From: Dyadobacter chenwenxiniae
Lineage (GTDB): Bacteria > Bacteroidota > Bacteroidia > Cytophagales > Spirosomataceae
Reading direction: 5' to 3'
DNA: 64,000 nt
Assembly: GCF_022869785.1 (NCBI RefSeq)
Contig: NZ_CP094997.1
Coordinates: forward strand, 3,720,001 to 3,784,000
Of this stretch, positions 35,055-45,200 are shown piece by piece (position 1 is the stretch's first letter; each line of letters opens with the position of its first letter). The notes below the pieces were generated by a model that was not told the origin of the DNA, ran no database searches, and worked only from the letters and a program-made list of their open reading frames with translations. The position numbers and the translations under genes are program-made.

Positions 35055-35759
35055 ATGTCAAAAATCGCTTACGAAAATCCTCTCAAAATTTTAAGCTGGT
35101 CCGAAGAAGACCGCCCACGTGAAAAATTTATGTTCAAAGGCCGGACAGCATTGTCCGACGCCGAGCTACTTGCAATCCTGATCGGCTCGGGAACGCCGAA
35201 TAGGTCGGCCGTTGACCTTGCAAAGCTCATTATGCAATCTTGCAAGGACAACATTAACGAACTAGCCAAAGTCACAGTCAACGACCTGAAGAAACACCCG
35301 GGGATCGGTGAAGCGAAAGCGGTTACCATATTGGCGGCACTTGAACTGGGCCGCCGCCGGAACGACCTCATCGGCACGCAGAAACGTAAGATTACCAATT
35401 CAAAGACAGTTTATGAAGAAATGAAGCCCTATCTGCTTGATAAACCTCATGAAGAATTCTGGATAATCCTCTTGAACCGTGCTAACCAGGTCATGCGATC
35501 GGTTCAGATCAGCGTGGGAGGCGTTTCGGGCACAGCGGTGGATATAAAGGTGATATTCAAGCTAGCTGTCGACAATCTTGCGAGCTCTGTGATTTTGGTC
35601 CATAATCATCCGTCAGGTCAGCTTAGCCCAAGTGCGGCTGACTGCACGCTTACGCGACAAATAAAAGAGGCAGGCCGATTGCTCGACATGCCTGTTCTGG
35701 ATCATATGATCTTTACCGATAACGGCTATTATAGTTTTAAAGATGAGGGCGAAATGTGA
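35055..35759 (+). CDS. radC: RadC-family DNA repair/JAMM domain protein
   Basis: 234 residues from ATG at 35055 (a TTG start 42 bases earlier would add a basic leader that relatives lack). An N-terminal helix-hairpin-helix part (about 65-95, KHPGIGEAKAVTILAALELG) precedes the JAB/MPN domain with the metal motif HNHPSGQLSPSAAD. It is named for radiation sensitivity, but the family's reaction remains unproven. The stop codon abuts the stop of the convergent DUF3298 gene with no base between them. Confidence 0.95.
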   Translation: MSKIAYENPLKILSWSEEDRPREKFMFKGRTALSDAELLAILIGSGTPNRSAVDLAKLIMQSCKDNINELAKVTVNDLKKHPGIGEAKAVTILAALELGRRRNDLIGTQKRKITNSKTVYEEMKPYLLDKPHEEFWIILLNRANQVMRSVQISVGGVSGTAVDIKVIFKLAVDNLASSVILVHNHPSGQLSPSAADCTLTRQIKEAGRLLDMPVLDHMIFTDNGYYSFKDEGEM

Positions 35760-36581
35760 TCAGAAGACTTTATTCCGGTCGATCACATGATCCAGCGCTG
35801 CATAAGGAATGGCAAAATGAATGGCGCCCCGTGCATACGCAGCGATTTCATAAGGATTATAGTAAAACAAAATGCCTTCTGGCGTGAAAACATAGGCAAC
35901 AGGCAGTACAAATTTATGATTAACCAAAAAATATCCGGCATCTTCCAGATCGGTCTCTGCACTTAATTTCTCTGTTTTTCTGAATGCTTTATTTACCAGA
36001 TTGAGCAGCGCGGTGGAATCGGAAATGAAATCTTTCATTTCTATTTCCGCCCCTGTTTTCGCATCAAATGCATGATAGGAACGAAATGTGTTGGGATGCG
36101 CCCCGCCGGTGAATGCGTAGTGATCGAGTTGGTAAAATAAGACTTTGGGTGTTGAAAAAACAGTGTCGCCTTTCAATTTAACTTCCCAGCAGCCCGGAGC
36201 TTCGGGAAAGTCTTTTTTGAAGTCGTTGTAATTTTTCTCAAAAACTTCGAAAGCGCTTTTGATGCTGTTACCCGCTTGCGGATTTGCGGCAAGGCTGGCA
36301 GAATCACCGTAGGAATTAATTCTTTGAAGCGCTTTCTTAGTTAGTATTGCCCGGATTGCTTTTGCGGTCTTACCGGAATCAGATGGCTCCCATAAATCGA
36401 GTTTGATAGAAATGCCTTTGTTTCCGCTCGTGTCGCAGCCTCCGAACTGAGAACTAGTTTTCTTGCCAACAAATTTTTCCTGATCACTTTCTGCATTTCC
36501 TTTTTCCCCGGACCGGTTGCAAGCCACAACCACGGCCATTGAAAACAGGAAAAAACAGATTTTATTTAAACGCATATGCAT
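35760..36581 (-). CDS. DUF3298/DUF4163 lipoprotein (RsiV/PdaC-like fold)
   Basis: 273 residues. A lipoprotein signal (MAVVVAC) leads to a linker, a DUF4163-like part with a lone CD motif (GGCDTSG), and the DUF3298 domain with the hallmark TGGAHPNTFRSYHAFDAKTG (about 165-184), ending in PYAALDHVIDR. The family is seen in the lysozyme-sensing anti-sigma factor RsiV and in peptidoglycan deacetylase PdaC, where it binds cell-wall ligands. A similar envelope role is likely but unproven. Two start codons (36581, 36575) are possible. Confidence 0.87.
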   Translation of the reverse strand: MHMRLNKICFFLFSMAVVVACNRSGEKGNAESDQEKFVGKKTSSQFGGCDTSGNKGISIKLDLWEPSDSGKTAKAIRAILTKKALQRINSYGDSASLAANPQAGNSIKSAFEVFEKNYNDFKKDFPEAPGCWEVKLKGDTVFSTPKVLFYQLDHYAFTGGAHPNTFRSYHAFDAKTGAEIEMKDFISDSTALLNLVNKAFRKTEKLSAETDLEDAGYFLVNHKFVLPVAYVFTPEGILFYYNPYEIAAYARGAIHFAIPYAALDHVIDRNKVF

Positions 36582-36601
36582 GTTAATGAAATGAAATTTA
36601 C

Positions 36602-37336
36602 TTACAAACTCATCAGTTCTTTAAACCGGATGGCCTGACGACGCGAGATTTCGATCTTGTCACCGCCTTGCAGCGTTACCAGCAAACCGCCGCTAAACCA
36701 AGGTTCAATTTTTTCGATCCAATGCAGGTTTATAATGTGTTTGCGGTTGGCCCGGAAATAAGTGTTGGGTTCAAGACGTTCTTCGAGATTGTTTAAAGAT
36801 TTCAGGACCAAAGGCTTTTGATCATCAAAGTGCAGACGGACGTAATTGCCCATTGACTCAAAAAGACGAATTTTGCCCAGTTTAACAAACCAGCATTTTT
36901 CACCGTCTTTTACAAAAACCTGATCGTTCTCGCCCAGTACTTTTTCCGCACGTTCGTGTGTCTGAGTCGGCGTTTCCGGTTGGGCCTGGTTTTCTTCAAT
37001 GCGGTGAATGGTGTCTTTTAACCGCTCCGAATCAATAGGTTTTAAAAGATAATCCAATGCATTAAATTCAAATGCTTTGATTGCATATTCGTCATAGGCA
37101 GTCGTGAAAATCACTTCCGGGCTTTTACCTTCGATGGAAGAGAGCAGCTCGAACCCATTTTTACCCGGCATCTGAATGTCCAGAAACAACAATTCAGGCT
37201 GCAATTCTTCGATCATAACCAACGCTTCCTCTGCATTGGCCGCTTCCCCTACAATGTCAATTCTGGTATAAGGTTCCAGTAATCTTTTCAATTCGTTTCT
37301 TGCAAGGCGTTCGTCGTCGACAATAAGAGTCCTCAT
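36602..37336 (-). CDS. LytTR-family response regulator
   Basis: 244 residues. The receiver domain has the phospho-acceptor in ELLFLDIQMPGKNGFELL (about D55) and conserved KPI near 103. A linker follows, then a LytTR DNA-binding domain (about 140-240, with MGNYVRLHFDDQKPLVLKSL and FRANRKHIINLHWIEKIEPW). The histidine kinase gene lies 46 bases upstream on the same strand. Together they are a complete two-component system, but nothing next to them shows the signal or target. Confidence 0.95.
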   Translation of the reverse strand: MRTLIVDDERLARNELKRLLEPYTRIDIVGEAANAEEALVMIEELQPELLFLDIQMPGKNGFELLSSIEGKSPEVIFTTAYDEYAIKAFEFNALDYLLKPIDSERLKDTIHRIEENQAQPETPTQTHERAEKVLGENDQVFVKDGEKCWFVKLGKIRLFESMGNYVRLHFDDQKPLVLKSLNNLEERLEPNTYFRANRKHIINLHWIEKIEPWFSGGLLVTLQGGDKIEISRRQAIRFKELMSL

Positions 37337-37382
37337 AACAGGTCAGTTAGGAAATTAAATGAAGTTTAAAATTGATAAGCGG

Positions 37383-38456
37383 TCAGTTGCCTTTTCCAGT
37401 CTCCTCTCCTACCATCATCACACCTTCCGACAACATGGGGATCTTTACTTCGGAGCAAACCACATCTTGTTTCTCCTGAAAAATGCGGAATGTTGCTCCT
37501 TTACCATATAAAATAGATAACCGCTCGGCCGTGTTTTTCAACCCGACGCCACCCGAATCCGTGTTTCCCAGATTCCCTGAATTCAGGATGGTAATGATCA
37601 GCAGTTCGTTTGCAATTTCCGATTTTACATTGATAAATCCACCACCCATTTCTTTCGAAACGCCATGCTTAATGCCGTTTTCCACCAAAGTTTGCAGCAT
37701 CATCGGCGGAACCTGCCAGTAAATGGCCTGGGAATCTGTGGAGATCGAATAGCGCAAACGATCTTCATAGCGGACTTTTTCAAGTTCCAGATAATCCTCG
37801 ACCGTTCTTAGTTCTTCCTGCAGATCGACTGTTTTGCGCCTGTCGGCAAGTAATGAATTTCTTAAAATGTTGGATAACTGGGTGATACTTAGCTGTGCTT
37901 TTTTAGGATCCTCATATACAAGCGCCCGGATGCTGTTCAATGCATTAAATGTGAAATGCGGATTCAATTGCGAGCGCAGAACCTTCGCCTCGGCTTCCCG
38001 CATGGACATTTTAAGCATGATCTTCTCATAGCCTGCCAGTCTTGTTTGTTCTATATAATGATAAACCGTGTAGGATAAGATCCAGGCAAGCAGGTTTTTG
38101 CACCAATTGGCATAATAACCCCAGAAGACAAGTGGCTGGTTAAGCAGGTTTTGTTCCAGCACCTTACGGTCCATCGGCTGATTGACCAGTGTCATGATTA
38201 ATCCTAATAACAAAACAGATCCTATCACGCGCAATGCAAGCCTGGGAAGCGGCAAGGATGACCAGTTCCATTTTTGGATCACAAGCCTGTATACATGCGT
38301 AAGACAAATGCCTAAAAGGATATTCGCTAATGCCGTGTAAAAGACGCCGGCTTCAAAACCAAATTCGAGCGCATAAGGCACATACTCGAACATGATCAGC
38401 AAGGTCCAGCCGAGGATTTGTAACGTCCAATAAGTACGTTTTTTGGACATGACCAT
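37383..38456 (-). CDS. LytS-type sensor histidine kinase
   Basis: 357 residues. Four membrane helices fill the first 145 residues with little outside sequence. The His_kinase domain holds the phospho-histidine in LRSQLNPHFTFNALNSIRAL (about 180). The ATPase domain has MLQTLVENGIKHGVSKEMGG (N-box) and GGVGLKNTAERLSILYG (G-box). It phosphorylates the LytTR regulator encoded just downstream. The signal is unknown; with no large periplasmic domain, it may sense a membrane change or a partner protein. Confidence 0.94.
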   Translation of the reverse strand: MVMSKKRTYWTLQILGWTLLIMFEYVPYALEFGFEAGVFYTALANILLGICLTHVYRLVIQKWNWSSLPLPRLALRVIGSVLLLGLIMTLVNQPMDRKVLEQNLLNQPLVFWGYYANWCKNLLAWILSYTVYHYIEQTRLAGYEKIMLKMSMREAEAKVLRSQLNPHFTFNALNSIRALVYEDPKKAQLSITQLSNILRNSLLADRRKTVDLQEELRTVEDYLELEKVRYEDRLRYSISTDSQAIYWQVPPMMLQTLVENGIKHGVSKEMGGGFINVKSEIANELLIITILNSGNLGNTDSGGVGLKNTAERLSILYGKGATFRIFQEKQDVVCSEVKIPMLSEGVMMVGEETGKGN

Positions 38457-38554
38457 TTATCTGTTGTGCTGTTTGAACTTTGGCAAATGTATCCGTGTGA
38501 GCCGCAATTCAGTTCACTAATACACCAAAGGAAACGAATCTACACAAGCGGTTT

Positions 38555-39199
38555 TTACAAAGTTTGAGGTATTTCCAGGGATAACAAGTGGGTAATGTCA
38601 TTGGAAACTTCCAGCTCGAACATGCCCGTATCGTAAGAATAATTGACTTTGTACAAACACAGGTTACTGTGCTCGTAATCATCCATGTGAACCAATGGTT
38701 GATTAAAAAGTGTGGTAAGCAGCACCCGCATGGCCCGGCCATGCATGGCGATCAGGATATTTCTTTCGTGGGGACGGGAGAGAATGGTTTCTATCACCGG
38801 GATCTGGCGCTCACGAACCTGCAACGGGCTTTCGCCTTCCTCGGCTGCAAGATCCACCTGGCCCTTTTTCCACGCAGTTACCAGCTCGCGGTAATAGTTG
38901 TTATCGCCTGTGTTTGGCTCACGGCCTTCCCGGTTTCCCCAGGAGATCTCGTTAAGTCCCGCATAACTTTCATGAGGCACGCCTTGCTTGATGAACCCGC
39001 GAACTGTTTGATGTGTTCGCTTTAAGTCAGAGGTGTAAACTTTATCAAAAGGGACATGTTGATAGGCATTAAAAAAAGCGGCAGCCTGGGCTTCGCCCCA
39101 TTCATTCAGCAAGGAATCAACACCACTTCCCTGAACAACTCCCCTGCGATTAAAATCTGTTTCACCGTGGCGGATGAGGTAGATAGACTTTCTTTTCAA
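38555..39199 (-). CDS. Histidine phosphatase family protein
   Basis: 214 residues. The RHG motif is at the start (IYLIRHGETDFN), with the second catalytic histidine in IAMHGRAMRVLL. The phosphoglycerate-mutase/2-phosphatase fold is complete. The substrate cannot be told; related proteins remove phosphate from alpha-ribazole, fructose bisphosphate or other small molecules. It is divergent from the thioesterase gene, 85 bases away. Confidence 0.94.
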   Translation of the reverse strand: MKRKSIYLIRHGETDFNRRGVVQGSGVDSLLNEWGEAQAAAFFNAYQHVPFDKVYTSDLKRTHQTVRGFIKQGVPHESYAGLNEISWGNREGREPNTGDNNYYRELVTAWKKGQVDLAAEEGESPLQVRERQIPVIETILSRPHERNILIAMHGRAMRVLLTTLFNQPLVHMDDYEHSNLCLYKVNYSYDTGMFELEVSNDITHLLSLEIPQTL

Positions 39200-39221
39200 G
39201 ATAATAGGATAATTTAAATAT

Positions 39222-39229
39222 TAATTTTG
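39222..39229 (+). promoter_or_regulatory. Candidate -7 box upstream of the thioesterase gene
   Basis: TAATTTTG fits TAnnTTTG and is 56 bases before the ATG, in the divergent spacer. No clear -33 TTTG is seen at the usual spacing. Confidence 0.3.
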
Positions 39230-39284
39230 CAAATACCTTGTTATTAACCATTACAGCCGTTACAAATTTATACATTTTTTAGAT

Positions 39285-39710
39285 ATGTTCACCAGATCCA
39301 TTACGCTTGATGCCCTTCATTCTTTCAGTGAGAATACCATCTCGAACCACCTCGGAATAGAATTTACCGAAATCGGGACGGACCACATAACTGCAAGAAT
39401 GCCAGTGGACAAGCGGACGCATCAACCGTTTGGCATCCTTCATGGTGGCGCATCGGTTGTGTTGGCGGAGACGTTAGGCAGCATTGCATCATTCCTTTGC
39501 CTGCCTGATCCGGAAAAGCAACATGCTGTAGGTTTAGAAATCAACGCGAACCATATCCGCCCGGCAAAGCAGGGATTTGTGTACGGGACAGTGAGGCCCA
39601 TTCATCTGGGAAGGACTACGCATATCTGGGATATTAAAATTACTAATGAAGAAAACAAACTGGTGTGTATAAGCAGGTTGACGGTTGCTATTGTGAATGC
39701 AGACCGCTGA
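39285..39710 (+). CDS. Hotdog-fold thioesterase (MenI/PaaI-like)
   Basis: 141 residues. The hotdog fold has the catalytic region PFGILHGGASVVLAETLGSI, with glutamate in LAET, the pattern of DHNA-CoA thioesterases (YdiI/MenI) and phenylacetate PaaI. A menaquinone role is favoured because the isochorismate synthase gene follows 48 bases later, and MenI works late in the same pathway. The other men genes are not in this window. Confidence 0.88.
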   Translation: MFTRSITLDALHSFSENTISNHLGIEFTEIGTDHITARMPVDKRTHQPFGILHGGASVVLAETLGSIASFLCLPDPEKQHAVGLEINANHIRPAKQGFVYGTVRPIHLGRTTHIWDIKITNEENKLVCISRLTVAIVNADR

Positions 39711-39758
39711 CCTTAATTTGCAAGAAAATAACCTGACTAATTATCATACTTTATATAA

Positions 39759-41006
39759 ATGCTTTCAGTACAAACCGACACCCGGCTTTCTCTATTTGAA
39801 GGATTACAGGTTGCCGAACTCTGGACGGCATCCCGACAACTGGGATTCCCGTCTGCATTATGGAGGTTGCCGAATAAAAATGAGATTCAACTGCTGATAT
39901 CCGTTCAGGAAGGAATCCGAAAATGCCAGCCGGAGCTTGAAAAACTATCTCCGGGATTTGTAATGAGCAACTTTCACTGGGAGAAGGATGAAGAGGTGCT
40001 TTTTCTGGAAGGTGATATTATATTAACCTTTTCCGGGGAGAGTATTTTAAATGACATTCAAAACAATGCAGGTGAAGAGCACCCCGAGGTCATAAAGCTT
40101 GTTGCACTGGCTAACGAAATCTCAAAAGACAATCAACAAGAATCTGATGATGAAGCAATTGCGATCCCCGAACTGCCGGATTTGGATGCTCGCGCCCGTT
40201 TTCAGCGAACCGTTGAACTTGCTGTTTCGGCAATCCGTCAGAACCAGTTCAAAAAAGTGGTTTTGTCCAGAACCAAGGACTTATCCTACTGCGAAAAGTT
40301 CCAACCTGCCAAAGCATTCTGCAAGCTTGCCAAAGTGTATCCGCATGCTTTTGTCTCATTGGTCAACCTGCCCGATCGCAACGAGTTATGGCTTGGTGCA
40401 AGTCCGGAAGCATTGGTTCGCCAGGATTCCGCCGGCACGTTCAGGACCATGTCGCTCGCAGGAACGCAAAATGCGCGTAGTGAAGCGGGCGAGCTGATTC
40501 CAAAATTTGACATCCGCTGGGGGGAAAAAGAAATTGAGGAGCAGGCATTGGTAAGTCGTTACATTGTTGAATGTTTCAAGAGGATCCGTCTGCGGGAATA
40601 CACCGAGACCGGCCCAAAAACAGTTCTCGCCGGTAATTTATATCATTTAAGGACTGATTTTGAAGTCGATACCACTGCGCTCAACTTCCCTGAGCTGGCA
40701 TCAGTCATGTTGAAATTACTGCACCCCACATCTGCGGTTTGTGGCGTACCAAAACTCCCGAGCTTAAAATTTTTAACAGATATTGAAGGTTATGACCGCT
40801 CCTTTTACAGCGGATTTTTAGGACCTGCGCAGGTTGGTGGCGACACAAATCTCTTCGTAAACCTCCGGACTGTGCGGTTCAAAGAAGGGAAAGCAACATT
40901 TTTTGCAGGTGCTGGAATCACCGAAGATTCCATTCCAGAGCGTGAATGGGAGGAAACGGAGATGAAATGTGACACATTACTGAGGGTGATTGCGCAAGAA
41001 TTATAA
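39759..41006 (+). CDS. menF: Isochorismate synthase
   Basis: 415 residues. The chorismate-binding domain fills the C-terminal two thirds, with QFKKVVLSRTKDL, RTMSLAGTQ, EEQALVSRYIVE, HPTSAVCGVPK and YDRSFYSGFLGP. The last two are diagnostic of isochorismate synthases. It converts chorismate to isochorismate, the first committed step of menaquinone (or catechol siderophore) synthesis. With a MenI-like gene beside it and no siderophore genes nearby, menaquinone is the likely product. Confidence 0.92.
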   Translation: MLSVQTDTRLSLFEGLQVAELWTASRQLGFPSALWRLPNKNEIQLLISVQEGIRKCQPELEKLSPGFVMSNFHWEKDEEVLFLEGDIILTFSGESILNDIQNNAGEEHPEVIKLVALANEISKDNQQESDDEAIAIPELPDLDARARFQRTVELAVSAIRQNQFKKVVLSRTKDLSYCEKFQPAKAFCKLAKVYPHAFVSLVNLPDRNELWLGASPEALVRQDSAGTFRTMSLAGTQNARSEAGELIPKFDIRWGEKEIEEQALVSRYIVECFKRIRLREYTETGPKTVLAGNLYHLRTDFEVDTTALNFPELASVMLKLLHPTSAVCGVPKLPSLKFLTDIEGYDRSFYSGFLGPAQVGGDTNLFVNLRTVRFKEGKATFFAGAGITEDSIPEREWEETEMKCDTLLRVIAQEL

Positions 41007-41071
41007 AAATATATTTTCTGCTTTTAAACTTTTATAGTAGAAAAAAGTCCAATAGGTTTTAGATTAATATA

Positions 41072-41079
41072 TAATTTTG
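41072..41079 (+). promoter_or_regulatory. Candidate -7 box for the RND efflux operon
   Basis: TAATTTTG fits TAnnTTTG and lies about 70 bases before the adaptor ATG. The -33 box is not clear. Confidence 0.3.
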
Positions 41080-41150
41080 GATACACCCCTGAATTCAATA
41101 TTAACCTTAACAACGACCCCTAAACCATAAGCCCCGGAATTATCATTTTT

Positions 41151-42248
41151 ATGAATTCAAACACAAAGTCTGTATTTTCGAACATACCGAATCTGAATAA
41201 AACCCTCTTCTTTGTAATTATTTCGGGTACGCTCCTCTCATCCATTTCCTGTAAAGAAAAAAAAGACACCTTTCAACAAAAAGGCGGTGGTGGCCCTACG
41301 ATCGTGGACGTCATCGTTGTTAAATCTGAACAAGTTAGTGATAAAGTCGAGGTCAACGGAACGATTGTTGCTAACGAGTTTGCCGAGCTCCGGCCGGAGG
41401 TTAGCGGCCTGCTTACTTATTTAAATGTGCCTGAGGGACAGTCGGTTTCAAAAGGAACTGTGATAGCAAAGATCAACAATGCAGATTTACAGGCCCAGTT
41501 GAACAGAACAAAAGTGCAGCTTGAACTGGCCGAAACGACTGAAAAGCGGCTGAAACAACTTGTAGCAGTAAACGGAATTAATCAGGCGGATTACGATCTG
41601 GCTGTAAATCAGGTGAATACATTGAAAGCGGATATGGCTTACACGCAAGCTTTAATTGATAAAACCATCGTTCGTGCGCCTTTCTCAGGGGTTATCGGTT
41701 TGAGAAAAGTAAGTGAGGGTTCATTTGTTACGCCAACAAGTATCATCGCTACCATGCAGCAACTGTCTAACCTGAGAATTGATTTCACGATTCCTGAAAC
41801 ATATCAGAAATATGTGCAGAAAGGCCGGAATGTTGAAGTGCTTCTGGACCAGAATTCCCGAAAAAGGGAAACTGCCCGTATTATTGCACTGGAGCCTCAG
41901 GTTAACCAATCGACAAGGAACATCACAGTAAGAGCTGTCCTGAATTCAGGGTCAACCAGTCCGGGTTCTTTTGCCAAGGTATATTTGAATGCAAGTACAA
42001 ACAAAAATAGCATCCTGATCCCTACCAACTGCATTATTCCGGAAGCTATGGGCAAGAAGGCAGTTACTGTCAAAGGTGGTAAGGCTGTATTTGTGGATAT
42101 CCAAACCGGCGACAGACGGGAAGATGTAGTCGAAGTCACGAGCGGCCTGAATATTGGGGATACGGTGGTTGTTTCGGGCGTGTTATTTGCTCGTCCTGAT
42201 GCTCCTGTGAAAGTGAGAAGCGTAAAAAGCTTGAATGTTGCGAAGTAA
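41151..42248 (+). CDS. RND efflux periplasmic adaptor (membrane fusion protein)
   Basis: 365 residues. A hydrophobic N-terminus ends in SSISC, so it is a lipoprotein adaptor. The barrel-sandwich and lipoyl-like halves are seen in AELRPEVSGLLTYLNVPEGQ and IVRAPFSGVIGLRKVSEGSF, with a helical hairpin between (about 115-175). The beta-barrel and membrane-proximal domains follow. It bridges the inner-membrane pump (next gene) and the TolC channel (third gene). Only 39 bases separate it from the pump gene. Confidence 0.95.
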   Translation: MNSNTKSVFSNIPNLNKTLFFVIISGTLLSSISCKEKKDTFQQKGGGGPTIVDVIVVKSEQVSDKVEVNGTIVANEFAELRPEVSGLLTYLNVPEGQSVSKGTVIAKINNADLQAQLNRTKVQLELAETTEKRLKQLVAVNGINQADYDLAVNQVNTLKADMAYTQALIDKTIVRAPFSGVIGLRKVSEGSFVTPTSIIATMQQLSNLRIDFTIPETYQKYVQKGRNVEVLLDQNSRKRETARIIALEPQVNQSTRNITVRAVLNSGSTSPGSFAKVYLNASTNKNSILIPTNCIIPEAMGKKAVTVKGGKAVFVDIQTGDRREDVVEVTSGLNIGDTVVVSGVLFARPDAPVKVRSVKSLNVAK

Positions 42249-42287
42249 TTGCGGCCGTAAAACGACTATTCCCTTTGAACCTGACCT

Positions 42288-45200
42288 ATGAACATTTCTG
42301 AATTATCCCTGAAACGGCCCGTTTTAGCCGTAGTCATGAACCTGCTCATCATCCTGTTTGGTGTGGTGGGTTATAATTTCCTCTCACTCCGTGACTATCC
42401 CGCCATTGACCCGCCGGTTGTCAACGTCCGCACGAGCTACACCGGCGCAAATGCCGATATCATTGAAAGCCAGATTACCGAACCGCTTGAAAAAAGCATC
42501 AATGGTATTCCGGGGATTAAAAGTATCAGCTCTTCGAGTCAGATCGGTGCGAGTAATATTACCGTCGAATTTAATCTGGAAGCGGATCTTGAAGGCGCGG
42601 CTAACGATGTTCGTGATAAAGTAAGCCAGGCACAGCGTAATCTTCCCCAGGATGTGGATGCGCCGCCTGTGGTAAGCAAAGCCGATGCAAATAGTGATTT
42701 TATCCTGCTCCTGGCCGTTCAAAGCCCATCCAAAGGTCTACTGGAATTGAGTGAATATGCAGAGAATGTGTTGCAGCAAAGTCTCCAAACCATTGATGGC
42801 GTAAGTGCCATTAATATTTTCGGGCAAAAGCGCTACGCCATGCGCATTTGGCTCGATCCTGATAAAATGAGCGCTTATGGCATTTCTTTTAATGATATTT
42901 CAACAACATTAAGTTCTGAAAACGTTGAATTGCCTGCCGGAAAAATCTACGGCGATAACACGGAGCTCACCATCAGGACAATGGGCAGGCTTACCAGTGA
43001 GAAAGAATTCAGTGATCTGGTAATCAGGAACGACACTGCGGGGATCGTACGCCTTGCCAATGTTGCGAAAGTTGAGCTAGGTCCTGAAAATGAGGAGCAA
43101 AGCTGGAAATACAATGGCATGTATGCCGTTGGACTTGCGGTAATTCCCCAACCCGGCGCCAATTATGTGGAGATTTCGGATGAGTTTAACAAAAGGCTCG
43201 CGGAGATCCAAAAATCAAACAAATCGGACATTACATTCAATGTACTGCTGGACAACACGCGATTGGTTCGCCAATCTATCCTTGAAGTTGAAGAAACACT
43301 TTTAATTGCGTTTTCGCTGGTTGTGATCGTGATCCTGTTCTTTTTCAGGAGCTTCGTCGTTGCCATCCGGCCGCTGATCGACATTCCGATTTCGCTCGTG
43401 GCGACATTCTTTATCATGTATTTGTTCGGGTTTTCAATTAATATCTTAACCCTTCTTGGCATTGTGCTGGCAACCGGACTTGTAGTCGACGATGGCATCG
43501 TTGTCACGGAAAACATATTCCGAAAGCTTGAAAGTGGTCTTCCGATACGGCAGGCTGCATTGGAAGGAAGCCGTGAGATCTTTTTTGCAGTAATTTCTAC
43601 TTCACTTACCCTTGCGGTCGTGTTCCTTCCGGTCATTTTCCTCGAAGGCTTTGTGGGAAGCCTATTCAGGGAATTTGGTATCGTTGTTGCCTCGGCGGTT
43701 TTGATTTCAGCATTTGTTTCGCTTACGATCACACCGGTGCTAAACGTGTTTTTGAATCGTAAGGGAGCAGGCCACGGATGGTTTTATAACAAAACGGAGC
43801 CATTCTTTACAGGCATGGAAGACGGTTATAACCGCTCGTTGCGTGGTTTTATGAAAGCACGCTGGATTGCCTGGGTGCTGGTTGCAGCTTGTGGTGTCCT
43901 TATTTATTTCACTTACACCAATTTACAAAGCGAGCTTGCACCCATGGAGGACAGGAACAGCATTCGTTTCAACCTATCTGCACCAGAGGGCACAAGTTTC
44001 GATCAGATGCAGCAGGTTTCCGATCAGCTTTCCAATTTCCTAAACGACTCCATCCCGGAAAAAGCATTTACATTTTCTGCTACGCCCGGCTTTGGCGGTG
44101 GCGGTGTAAACAGCGGCACGGCGCGCATTGGTCTGGTGCCCGCTGGTGAGCGCAAAAAAAGCCAGAATGACCTGGCCCAGGAGATCAATAAGAAATTGTC
44201 TCGATTTAATGATGCCCGGATTTTCGCAACACAAGAACAAACCATCGCCGTTGGCCAGGGTTCAAGAGGCGGGTTACCAGTTCAGTTTGTTCTTCAAAAC
44301 CTCGATTTTAACAAGATTTTTGAAGTTTTACCAAAATTCCTCGAAGAAGCCCGCCAAGACCCGACATTCCAGAATGTGGATGTTAACCTGAAATTCAACA
44401 AACCTGAAATCCGGCTCACCATTGACCGGTTGAAGGCCAGAGATCTTGGTTTATCAACGACTGATGTGGCTGCCGCGATCCAATCCGCATTCAGTGGACG
44501 CCGGCTTGCCTATTTTATCATGAACGGTCAGCAGTATCAGGTGATCGGACAAGTGGAGCGCACGGAACGGAATAAGCCTGCGGATATTTCCAAATTGTAT
44601 GTCCGTAACAACCGTGGAGAAAATATTCCATTGACGTCCGTTGTGCAGATGAAAGAAGAAAGCGGGCCGCCGACGATTTATCACTACAACCGTTATAAGA
44701 GTGCAACCGTATCTGCATCATTAGTAGAGGGAAAAACGATTGGGGATGGCGTTGCTGCTATGCGAAGGATTGCGGCGAAGTTGCTGGACGAATCATTCCA
44801 GACGTCCCTGACCGGTTCGTCGCGTGACTTCGAAGAAAGCTCTTCCAACACCAGCTTTGCCTTCGGATTGGCATTACTCCTCGTATATCTGGTTCTTGCA
44901 GGACAATTTGAAAGCTTTACCGATCCTTTTATAATCATGATCACCGTGCCCCTTGCATTGGCTGGTGCATTGTTAAGCCTCTATCTTTTTGAATTGACGA
45001 TCAATATTTTCTCCCAGATCGGTATGATTATGCTTATCGGGCTTGTGACCAAGAACGGGATTTTGATCGTGGAGTTTGCAAACCAGAAACGGGAACAGGG
45101 CATGGGACGAACAGCCGCCGCGGTGGAATCTGCAACGCAACGGTTAAGGCCCATTCTTATGACCAGCCTTGCAACTGCATTTGGTGCATTGCCTATCGCG

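Noticed and set aside
38509..38742. A 77-residue minus-strand frame inside the histidine phosphatase region
   Set aside because: It is in a different frame from the phosphatase gene, which has clear RHG and catalytic motifs across the same DNA.
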